64,000 bases of DNA from Paenibacillus cremeus (GTDB taxonomy: Bacteria > Bacillota > Bacilli > Paenibacillales > NBRC-103111), in contig NZ_VNJI01000030.1 in the NCBI RefSeq assembly GCF_007786445.1, positions 22,380 to 86,379 on the forward strand, given 5' to 3'. Below are positions 36,186 through 43,461 of this stretch, piece by piece. The notes below the pieces were generated by a model. The model was not told where the DNA came from, ran no database searches, and saw only the letters and a list, made by a program, of their open reading frames with translations. The first letter of the stretch is position 1. Each line of letters begins with the position of its first letter. The position numbers were made by a program, and so were the translations under genes.

Positions 36186-36214
36186 GCCTGCGAAGCGAAT
36201 TTCGCAGGCTTTTT
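36186..36214 (+). terminator. Intrinsic terminator
   Basis: A perfect 9-bp stem GCCTGCGAA / TTCGCAGGC with a 6-nt loop is followed by TTTTT. It ends the hydrolase/peptide-transporter operon. Confidence 0.92.
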
Positions 36215-36236
36215 AGCTAGGTGAACTGAAAAAAAT

Positions 36237-36271
36237 CATAAAAATGTCCGTGTAAAAACTTAAAAATGCCT
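36237..36271 (+). promoter_or_regulatory. Tandem operator repeats upstream of YesM/YesN operon 2
   Basis: CATAAAAATGTCC (36237-36249) and CTTAAAAATGCCT (36259-36271) are direct repeats with a 22-bp period, that is, on one face of the helix. They lie 38 bp (repeat 2 start to -10 start) before TATAGT. The same element in the same geometry is at 39897-39931. Direct repeats of this kind are the usual target of AraC-type dimers, here probably the regulator at 38271. Confidence 0.65.
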
Positions 36272-36296
36272 CTTGGATTCATGTGCAGCTTTCAAG

Positions 36297-36320
36297 TATA
36301 GTGTCGTGTAAACGGATACA
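36297..36320 (+). promoter_or_regulatory. Promoter -10 and cre-like site of YesM/YesN operon 2
   Basis: TATAGT (36297-36302) is the -10; the -35 region (TTGGAT at 36273-36278, 18-nt spacer) is poor, as expected for an activated promoter. TGTAAACGGATACA (36307-36320) matches the CcpA consensus TGNAARCGNWWWCA at every position and covers the predicted start site. Confidence 0.6.
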
Positions 36321-36411
36321 ACAATCGCCACCCAAATACTTTCATAGCGTCGAAGCATCGCGGCATGTACAATAGGCAAGTAGAAGACGTTGAACAAAGG
36401 AAGGGCTAGGC

Positions 36412-38229
36412 ATGGTGCATAATCGATGGATACGAAGGGCCATTTTAATGATACGAAACATGAAGTTCCAAACCAAATTAATCGCAGGCTATCTGCTGGC
36501 TTGTCTTATTCCACTGCTAGGTGTAAGCGCCATCATCTTTCATCAATCGGCAGCAGGGCTCGAGGATTCCTCTCAAGAATTCGCCTCTCTGTATACGTCC
36601 CAGATTAGGACTACGCTAAACGAATTCATTAAAGAATATGACAAGGTCACGAAGTCGGTCTTGGTCGACAGTGAATTAATCTACAAGCTCGGAGATGAGC
36701 GAAGATTATCCATGGATGAGCTGATTAACCAGAGGGTGGCCGTCCAGCGCCTGCTGATGCGGGTCGCCTATCTCAAGCAGGAGATCGGAACCGTGATGCT
36801 CGTCAGCCGCGATAACAATGTGTATCAGTATACGACGACCACAAGCCGAGTGAACGAGAACATGGTTTTATCTCAGGAGTGGTACAAGCGGCTCCGCAAT
36901 TCGGGGGATACCTTTTTCATTACCGGATTGCATGATCGTTCCTATTACGAGGATAAAGGTGCGGGGGCCGTCGTGACGGTAGGCCGGGTGTTGTTCAGCT
37001 CCAACGGGGCTTATGCGGGTATGCTTCTGATCGATCTGGATCCGTTTACGCTGCTGCAGCTGGATCATGATTTCGTCTTGGCGCGGGACAAGTACGGCAT
37101 AAGTGTCATCATCAGCAATCGGCAACGCGAGATCATCTACCATTCCGACGCGGCCAGCGGCCGGCTGTCCTGGGAGCAGGTGCTCAAATCCGGTGCGGAT
37201 TATATCAACGAAAGCGGAGGGCAAGATCGGATTGTTTTATCCGGAAGCACCCCGAATGGAGAGCTGTTGATCAAAACTGAGATTCCACGCTCGAAGCTGC
37301 TGCAGAAAATCAATCAGATCAAAGGCATGACTGTCATCGTGATTCTGATGAGCTGTCTGATCATCACGCTGATCTCGCTTGCTTTAAGCTATACGATCAC
37401 AAGGCCGATCAAGGCGCTGCGCAGAAGCATGAAGCAGGCGGAAGCAGGCCAATATGTGCCCATCGAGAAAGAGCAGGCGAACGACGAGATCGGAAGCTTG
37501 GTAAACAGCTACAACAAAATGATCATTACGATCCGAACCTTGATCGAAGACGTGTATATCGCGGAAATCAAGCGGCGTCAAGCCAAATTCATCGCGCTTC
37601 AAAATCAGATCAACCCCCACATGCTGTACAACACGTTGGAATCGATCCGCATGAAGGCGCTGGTCAAAGATGACGAGGAAACCGCGGGCATGATTAAAAT
37701 TTTGGCGCGCATGTTCCGTTTGGCGTTAGGCAAGGAAGGCAGACACCATTCGATAAAGCATGAATTGGAGTATACAGCCAATTATTTGCAGCTTCAGAAT
37801 ATCCGCTTCGATAATATGTTCCGACTGGAGCTCCGGATCCCGGATGAAATGCTGCATTGCAGCATCATCCCACTCGTACTTCAGCCGATTGTGGAGAACA
37901 GCATTAATCATGGTTTTGTGGATTACAGCCAGCCTATGCATATCGAGATGGAAGGGATCTGGACGGAAGAAGGGGACATTTTAATCCGGATCACGGACGA
38001 CGGGGCCGGCATGTCTCAAGAGAAGCAAGAGGAGCTGCTGGCCTTATTGGGGGACGCGGAATCGGACAAATACAAGCTCGAGGAGAACAGCGAACCGGAA
38101 AGTAAAGGGCTAGGACTCAAAAATATCGCAGAGCGCATCAAGCTCCAATATGGAGATCGGTATGATTTGACGATTCGTCCTGGAATAGGACGTGGAACGG
38201 TGGTCGAGATTTTAATCCCCAAGCTTTAG
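36412..38229 (+). CDS. YesM-type sensor histidine kinase 2
   Basis: A 605-aa membrane sensor kinase. Helix 1 is near residues 20-40 (YLLACLIPLLGVSAIIF) and helix 2 near 305-325 (MTVIVILMSCLIITLISLAL); the ~265-residue loop between them is the sensor. HAMP is followed by QNQINPHMLYNTLESIR with phospho-acceptor His403 and an HATPase domain with QPIVENSINHGF, DDGAGM and GLGLKNI. It is followed 41 nt later by its regulator gene. The two-gene operon sits immediately upstream of a CUT1 transporter, so it probably senses that sugar. Confidence 0.93.
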   Translation: MVHNRWIRRAILMIRNMKFQTKLIAGYLLACLIPLLGVSAIIFHQSAAGLEDSSQEFASLYTSQIRTTLNEFIKEYDKVTKSVLVDSELIYKLGDERRLSMDELINQRVAVQRLLMRVAYLKQEIGTVMLVSRDNNVYQYTTTTSRVNENMVLSQEWYKRLRNSGDTFFITGLHDRSYYEDKGAGAVVTVGRVLFSSNGAYAGMLLIDLDPFTLLQLDHDFVLARDKYGISVIISNRQREIIYHSDAASGRLSWEQVLKSGADYINESGGQDRIVLSGSTPNGELLIKTEIPRSKLLQKINQIKGMTVIVILMSCLIITLISLALSYTITRPIKALRRSMKQAEAGQYVPIEKEQANDEIGSLVNSYNKMIITIRTLIEDVYIAEIKRRQAKFIALQNQINPHMLYNTLESIRMKALVKDDEETAGMIKILARMFRLALGKEGRHHSIKHELEYTANYLQLQNIRFDNMFRLELRIPDEMLHCSIIPLVLQPIVENSINHGFVDYSQPMHIEMEGIWTEEGDILIRITDDGAGMSQEKQEELLALLGDAESDKYKLEENSEPESKGLGLKNIAERIKLQYGDRYDLTIRPGIGRGTVVEILIPKL

Positions 38230-38270
38230 GTTGATATCAGATTCGAAAGTAGACGGAGAGGGGCTTTGGG

Positions 38271-39854
38271 ATGAGGTTGATTTTGGTGGACGACGAGAAG
38301 GGCATTGTGGACGGTCTCAAAAAAATGATCGGACGTTATCTCCCGGAATGTAAGGTGGTCGGCGTTGCTCACAATGGCTTGGAGGGCGTGAAGCTAATTC
38401 AAAAGTTGCAGCCCGACGTTGTCATTACAGATATTCGCATGCCGCAAGCCGATGGTCTCGATATGATCCAAATGCTCAGGGATGAGGGCAGCAAGGCGAA
38501 ATTCATTCTCTTGAGCGGCTATGCTGATTTTGAATACGCTCGAAGAGGCATGCAGCTGGGCGTGCAATTTTACATCAACAAGCCGGTGGAAGAAGAGCAG
38601 CTGCGGGACTGTGTGCATCAAGTCATGGAGACGATCCAAACGGACAGGGCCAAGCTCCGGGAGGTGGACGATCTGAAGCAGGAGGTTCACAGCCGCAAGC
38701 AAGAGAGCGCCTTGAGGGATATGCTGGATGTCGGCAGCGAAAATGCAGAGCTGATGGAAGAATTGCTTCAGGCTGCGCAGCTGCCGACGGATGGGGCCAG
38801 CTTCGCCTGCATTCTGCTTGAATTCGACGGCCATGCCGATGCTTTGAAGGAAATGAGCTTTCAGCAGGTGCTGTGTAAAATCGATCTAGCCTTAAAGCCG
38901 TACCGCGGCGTGTACCGGTTCCGTTATTCGGGCTCCCAGGTCGCCGTGGTGGTTAGCCATAGCGGAGCCATCGGATATGGTGATTTGGTTCATAGGATCA
39001 AAACTCTTAAGGAAGGCGTCTATAGGGATTTAAAGCTGTCCATGACCGTCGGCATCGGTACGGTTCAGAAGCGGGCCGCCGGCATCAGTCAATCGTTTGA
39101 GGAGGCCCGTTATGCCTTGAGCTATAAAGTGGTTAAGGGACTGGACACCGTGATTCCATATCCGGAAATTATGGATCTGAATGAGCGAAGTCACCCCGTT
39201 CCTGAAGAGCTCGAAGCGAAGCTGGAGGCTGGCCTCGACAACATGGACGAGGTAGAATGTGTGGGCACGATCCGCGAGATCTTCCGATGGATGGAAGGAG
39301 AACCCAGCATGAGTCCGGCCGAGCTCCAGCTGCAGTGCTTGAACATCCTGCTCTCCAGTGTTCGTAAAATGTCCTTCCAGCAGCTACAGCAGAATGATTT
39401 TTTGGGCCGGCATATCCTGTCTCTGGAGGGGATTGCCCGGTTTCGGACGCTGGAGCGTCTAGAGGAATGGATGATTCAAGTGATCCGCCGAATGATTGCG
39501 TTTAAGCTGGAGCATAATATTCCCAAGAAAAAGGATATGATTACCCAAATCAAGGATTACTTATCGAAGCACTACAATGAATCGATCAGCCTTGCCGAGC
39601 TCGCTGCCCGTTTTTTCATTAGCCCCTATTATTTAAGCCAGTTTTTCAAGCAAAAGACCGGGGACACGTACGTGAATTATTTGGCGCAGCTTCGAATTGG
39701 CAAAGCGAAGGAGCTGCTGGAGAAAACCGACTTGAAGGTGTATGAGATCTGCCAGCTGGTAGGATACTCGGATACCCAGCACTTTGCGCGGCTGTTCGAG
39801 AAGCTGACCGGGTGCAAGCCTAGCGAATACCGCAGGAACCTGCCGAAACTATAA
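38271..39854 (+). CDS. YesN-type response regulator 2, AraC output
   Basis: A 527-aa response regulator. The receiver domain has VDDEKG, phospho-acceptor Asp54 in VITDIRMP and the Lys in INKPVEE. The middle region is long, and the C-terminal AraC domain reads SISLAELAARFFISPYYLSQFFK and ICQLVGYSDTQHFARLFEK. The twin direct repeats at 36237 and 39897 lie upstream of its own operon and of the transporter operon that follows, and are its likely binding sites. A terminator follows the gene. Confidence 0.93.
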   Translation: MRLILVDDEKGIVDGLKKMIGRYLPECKVVGVAHNGLEGVKLIQKLQPDVVITDIRMPQADGLDMIQMLRDEGSKAKFILLSGYADFEYARRGMQLGVQFYINKPVEEEQLRDCVHQVMETIQTDRAKLREVDDLKQEVHSRKQESALRDMLDVGSENAELMEELLQAAQLPTDGASFACILLEFDGHADALKEMSFQQVLCKIDLALKPYRGVYRFRYSGSQVAVVVSHSGAIGYGDLVHRIKTLKEGVYRDLKLSMTVGIGTVQKRAAGISQSFEEARYALSYKVVKGLDTVIPYPEIMDLNERSHPVPEELEAKLEAGLDNMDEVECVGTIREIFRWMEGEPSMSPAELQLQCLNILLSSVRKMSFQQLQQNDFLGRHILSLEGIARFRTLERLEEWMIQVIRRMIAFKLEHNIPKKKDMITQIKDYLSKHYNESISLAELAARFFISPYYLSQFFKQKTGDTYVNYLAQLRIGKAKELLEKTDLKVYEICQLVGYSDTQHFARLFEKLTGCKPSEYRRNLPKL

Positions 39855-39864
39855 GCGTATTTAG

Positions 39865-39889
39865 CCACTCCGTGCAGGGGTGGTTTTTT
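39865..39889 (+). terminator. Intrinsic terminator of YesM/YesN operon 2
   Basis: CCACTCC pairs with GGGGTGG (one G-U) around GTGCA, followed by TTTTTT, 10 nt after the stop codon. Confidence 0.85.
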
Positions 39890-39896
39890 AAATCTC

Positions 39897-39931
39897 CTTA
39901 AAAATGACCCGGTTTTAACTTAAAAATGACC
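39897..39931 (+). promoter_or_regulatory. Tandem operator repeats upstream of transporter operon
   Basis: CTTAAAAATGACC occurs twice without mismatch (39897-39909 and 39919-39931), again with a 22-bp period and 38 bp from the second repeat start to the -10. It is the better-conserved copy of the element at 36237-36271. Confidence 0.7.
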
Positions 39932-39956
39932 GATTGAGGGACGCATCCCCTGGCTG

Positions 39957-39981
39957 TATAGTAACTGTGTAAGCGAATTCA
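39957..39981 (+). promoter_or_regulatory. Promoter -10 and cre-like site of transporter operon
   Basis: TATAGT (39957-39962) is the -10. TGTAAGCGAATTCA (39968-39981) fits the CcpA consensus TGNAARCGNWWWCA fully and overlaps the predicted start site, as at 36307. Activation by the response regulator and repression by CcpA would converge here. Confidence 0.6.
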
Positions 39982-40006
39982 ACAGCTAGATAGAGGGGGG
40001 AAGAAG

Positions 40007-40912
40007 TTGAAAGCCGTTGCATTTCATCGAATGAAGGTGTATTGGCCGCTGTATGTGATGGCCGTTCCGGGAATTCTTTTTCTGATTATGTTTAAATACA
40101 TTCCACTGGCCGGCGCGGTTATCGCTTTCAAGGATTATTCGGTGTTCAAAGGGTTTATTGATAGCCCATTTGTAGGACTCAAGCATTTTAAGACTCTGAT
40201 TCACCATCCTGACTTCGCCAAGGTATTCGGCAACACGCTGATGCTGGGCTTTCTCAAAATCGTGCTGGTCTTTCCGATACCGGTTCTGCTGGCTCTGATG
40301 ATCAACGAGATTCGCAAATCGGCACTGAAGAAAGGGATCCAGACCGCGTTGTACATTCCGCACTTTTTGTCTTGGGTGATCGTGGCCGGGATCGTCTTCG
40401 ATTTCTTTTCGCTCAGCGGACTGTTCAACATCATCGCCGGATGGTTCGGGCACGAGCCGGTGCTGGCCATGCAGGAAAGCGCGTTTTTTCGGCCCGTTTA
40501 CGTGACGGCCTCCATCTGGAGGGATGCCGGTTGGGGGACCGTGGTGTATATGGCCGCGATCAGCGCGATCGATCCTCAGCTCTATGAGTCGGCGATGATG
40601 GACGGCGCGTCGAAATTCAGGCAAATTCGCCACATTACATTTCCGCTTCTGCTGCCTACGGTGCTGGTGCTGTTCCTGCTGGAGATCGGCAACTTTCTGG
40701 ACCTGGGCTTCGATCAAGTGTTTAATCTCCTCACCCCGATGACCTACAGTGTAGGAGATATTCTGGATACGTACGTGTTCCGGACAGGCATTCAGCAGGC
40801 GCAGTACAGCTTCGCAACGGCGGTAGGCTTGTTTCAGTCGGTCATTGGATTTATTCTGGTATTTGTTTTCAATCAGCTGTCGAAGAAGGTTTCGGATGGG
40901 GGGCTCTGGTAG
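40007..40912 (+). CDS. Sugar ABC permease (LplB-type)
   Basis: A 301-aa six-helix CUT1 permease starting with TTG behind GAGGGGGGA. It has the LplB-type opening YIPLAGAVIAFKDYSVFKGF and the EAA loop YESAMMDGASKFRQIRHITFPLL. It is the first gene of a three-gene importer controlled by the promoter at 39957. No ATPase gene is present, as is normal for this subfamily. Confidence 0.93.
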   Translation: MKAVAFHRMKVYWPLYVMAVPGILFLIMFKYIPLAGAVIAFKDYSVFKGFIDSPFVGLKHFKTLIHHPDFAKVFGNTLMLGFLKIVLVFPIPVLLALMINEIRKSALKKGIQTALYIPHFLSWVIVAGIVFDFFSLSGLFNIIAGWFGHEPVLAMQESAFFRPVYVTASIWRDAGWGTVVYMAAISAIDPQLYESAMMDGASKFRQIRHITFPLLLPTVLVLFLLEIGNFLDLGFDQVFNLLTPMTYSVGDILDTYVFRTGIQQAQYSFATAVGLFQSVIGFILVFVFNQLSKKVSDGGLW

Positions 40913-40914
40913 AC

Positions 40915-41784
40915 ATGTTTGAATCGAGAGGGGAAAAAGCATTCGTCACAGCCATTACGGTCATTCTCATCCTGTTGTCCATCATCGCTCTCATACCGCT
41001 CCTATCCGTGATCTCCATCTCGTTTAGCTCCAAAAGTGCTGTGGATATGAACCTGGTCACGATCTGGCCGAAGCAGTTTACGCTGGACTCTTGGGGGCAT
41101 ATGATCGACCGTCCGGATCTATGGAAGTCGTTCTTCCTAACGCTTGGTTCGACGGTGATTGGCACGGTGCTTGCACTACTAATGACCGCGTTGCTGGCCT
41201 ATCCGCTGTCGAAGGTCGAGTTCCGCTGGGGGGGCGTCATCATGGTTGGCGTGGTGATCGCAATGATCTTTAAGGCGCCGATTGTGCCGTACTTCCTGAC
41301 GGTTCGCGGTATTGGGCTGTACAATAATCCGCTGGTTCTGGTTGTACCGCATATTTTGAATCCGTTCAATCTAATCATTATGCGAAGCTTCTTCAAGCAA
41401 TTTTCCAAGGAATTGGAGGAAGCCGCTTTCCTTGAGGGCTGCGGGTATTTCCGGATGCTGTTCCAATTCGTGCTGCCGCTGTCCAAGGCCGTGCTGGCGA
41501 CACTAGCTTTATTCTACGGGGTCGTGCTGTGGAACCAGTTCCAGCATCCACTCTTTTTCCTGCAAAATCCCGACTGGTTCCCATTGCAGATCAAGATCCG
41601 GCAGTTCATCACGGACGACAACGTCATTATGGCGGGTGCGGCTTCACAGGCTGACCTCAACTACAATGAGCGGACCTTAAGGGCAGCGACGGTCATTTTT
41701 GCGATCGTCCCGATCATTATGGTATATCCATTCCTGCAGAAGTATTTCGTCAAAGGAGCCATGATCGGCTCTGTTAAAGGGTAA
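40915..41784 (+). CDS. Sugar ABC permease (LplC/YtcP-type)
   Basis: A 289-aa six-helix permease, 2 nt after the LplB-type gene. EAA loop: LEEAAFLEGCGYFRMLFQFVLPL. The C terminus YFVKGAMIGSVKG is typical of LplC/YtcP proteins. It forms the channel with the previous permease. Confidence 0.93.
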   Translation: MFESRGEKAFVTAITVILILLSIIALIPLLSVISISFSSKSAVDMNLVTIWPKQFTLDSWGHMIDRPDLWKSFFLTLGSTVIGTVLALLMTALLAYPLSKVEFRWGGVIMVGVVIAMIFKAPIVPYFLTVRGIGLYNNPLVLVVPHILNPFNLIIMRSFFKQFSKELEEAAFLEGCGYFRMLFQFVLPLSKAVLATLALFYGVVLWNQFQHPLFFLQNPDWFPLQIKIRQFITDDNVIMAGAASQADLNYNERTLRAATVIFAIVPIIMVYPFLQKYFVKGAMIGSVKG

Positions 41785-41815
41785 TGATTAAGAAAATCAT
41801 GAGGGGGAACATCAC

Positions 41816-43390
41816 ATGAAGCTTAAAAAGATGGGCTTATTATCAGCGGCAGGTGTCCTTGCTATTACTGCTGTAACCGGCTGTACTGGAAACACGAAAT
41901 CTTCCGAAAGTCCTGCCCAGAATCAGACCGCAGGCGTCGATGACAATGTCGATATCGAAGTATGGGGAACCAATATCGGCTACAAACCCATCACCAAGGG
42001 CAGTAAGACGTATGATTTTATTAAGCAGAAGCTAGGCGTTGGTGTGATCAGCCCGTATGTGGAATGGAATGGGGGCACCAACTACTTAAACCAATTGAAC
42101 CTGAAGATCGCAGCCGGCGAAACGCCCGATTTGTTTTTACCCTATCAGGGCATTGAAAATAACTTGGCCAAAAACGGTGCTATCGCCGATCTGACCGATC
42201 TTCTGCCCAAATATGCGCCGAATGTATGGCAAGCCATTCCGCAGGATGTTTGGAATGTCGTCAAAGCCAACGACCCTACCGGTCAGGGCAGAATCTACTA
42301 TATTCCTAATATCATTGACTACGGAAGATACGCTGGTATGATTCGTCAGGATTGGCTGGACAAGCTGGGCTTGCAGATGCCAAAGACGCAAGAGGATTTT
42401 GTAAAAGTTCTAGAGGCGTTTCGGGATAAGGATCCGAATGGCAACGGACAGAAGGATGACCTTCCTACCGGTGGCCGTCAGGAGGCGCGTTGGATGGATC
42501 ACTTGTTCGCCATGTACGGTGTGGCTATATTCGAGGGCTATCCGGATTGGGACCTGTACGACGGCAAGCTGACATATTCCGCGGTAACACCGAATATGAA
42601 AGCCGCCTTGGAATTCGCTGCAAAATTGTACAAGGATGGATTATTGGATAAGGAATCCCTTCTGAACGACAAGGCCAAGTGGGACGGCAAGGTCACGGCT
42701 AACAAGGCGGGCGTCTTCTTCCAGTGGGCTGAACAAACCAATCTTTATTTGGATGGTTTGCAAAAGAACACCGGTGTGAAGGGCAACTACACTGTACTCC
42801 CCATTCCAGAAGTCTCGGGCTATAAGGGTTTTTATACGGCGAAAAGAAGGATGGATCCGCAATGGGTCCTCAAGAACAGTAAGGACCAGGCGAAGCTGTT
42901 GGCCTCTTTGAAGCTGCTTAACAATATGTACGACAAAAAGAACTGGAAGGATTTGTACCTTGGTGTAGAAGGAATGCACTATACGATGAAGGATGGCAAA
43001 GCCGTCAAGCTTCCGGATGACAAGAGCACCCAAGAGAATATAGGGCTTTTTAACCCGGCTTCAAGTGTGGCGACACTTGATTTTACAACCGATCTTCTTA
43101 AGAGCACGGCATCGGCGGACGACATGTGGATGGTTGATCAATCCGTCCGAAACATGCAGGGAGCTCAAAAATATGCCAAGTTCATTGCCGGAGACGGCAT
43201 GCCGGCCAACGTTTACGACGGCTTCGCGGACATTCAAAATCGAACGATGTACGTGGAATACGCGAGCAAGATTATTCTTGGCCAATATCCAATCAGCAAA
43301 TTTGATGAATTCGTAGACAAGTGGAACAAATCGGGTGGCGAAGAGGTTACGAAGCGTGCTAGAGACTGGTATGCGAAAATGAAAAAATAA
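41816..43390 (+). CDS. Sugar ABC binding lipoprotein (LplA-type)
   Basis: A 524-aa family 1 solute-binding protein with signal peptide and lipobox VTGC. It is longer than typical maltose-type proteins, as is usual for LplA relatives that bind oligosaccharides. A calcium-loop-like stretch, DKDPNGNGQKDD, is present near residue 205. It is the third gene of the importer; a long hairpin separates it from the GH106-like gene, probably setting relative transcript levels. Confidence 0.92.
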   Translation: MKLKKMGLLSAAGVLAITAVTGCTGNTKSSESPAQNQTAGVDDNVDIEVWGTNIGYKPITKGSKTYDFIKQKLGVGVISPYVEWNGGTNYLNQLNLKIAAGETPDLFLPYQGIENNLAKNGAIADLTDLLPKYAPNVWQAIPQDVWNVVKANDPTGQGRIYYIPNIIDYGRYAGMIRQDWLDKLGLQMPKTQEDFVKVLEAFRDKDPNGNGQKDDLPTGGRQEARWMDHLFAMYGVAIFEGYPDWDLYDGKLTYSAVTPNMKAALEFAAKLYKDGLLDKESLLNDKAKWDGKVTANKAGVFFQWAEQTNLYLDGLQKNTGVKGNYTVLPIPEVSGYKGFYTAKRRMDPQWVLKNSKDQAKLLASLKLLNNMYDKKNWKDLYLGVEGMHYTMKDGKAVKLPDDKSTQENIGLFNPASSVATLDFTTDLLKSTASADDMWMVDQSVRNMQGAQKYAKFIAGDGMPANVYDGFADIQNRTMYVEYASKIILGQYPISKFDEFVDKWNKSGGEEVTKRARDWYAKMKK

Positions 43391-43402
43391 TCGTTTGATT
43401 AC

Positions 43403-43443
43403 AAATATCCGCCTTGCTTCGATTCGAAGACGGGCGGATATTT
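43403..43443. terminator. Long perfect hairpin between binding protein and glycosidase
   Basis: AAATATCCGCC (43403-43413) pairs perfectly with GGCGGATATTT (43433-43443), with an inner CTTCG/CGAAG stem. Only TTT follows, so it may act as a partial terminator or as an mRNA 3'-end stabiliser that raises expression of the binding protein over the glycosidase. Confidence 0.6.
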
Positions 43444-43461
43444 CAATAACTGGGGGTTAAT

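Noticed and set aside
39986..40942. 318-aa open frame opposite the LplB-type permease
   Set aside because: Antisense to a conserved gene; it would also cover the ribosome site of that gene.
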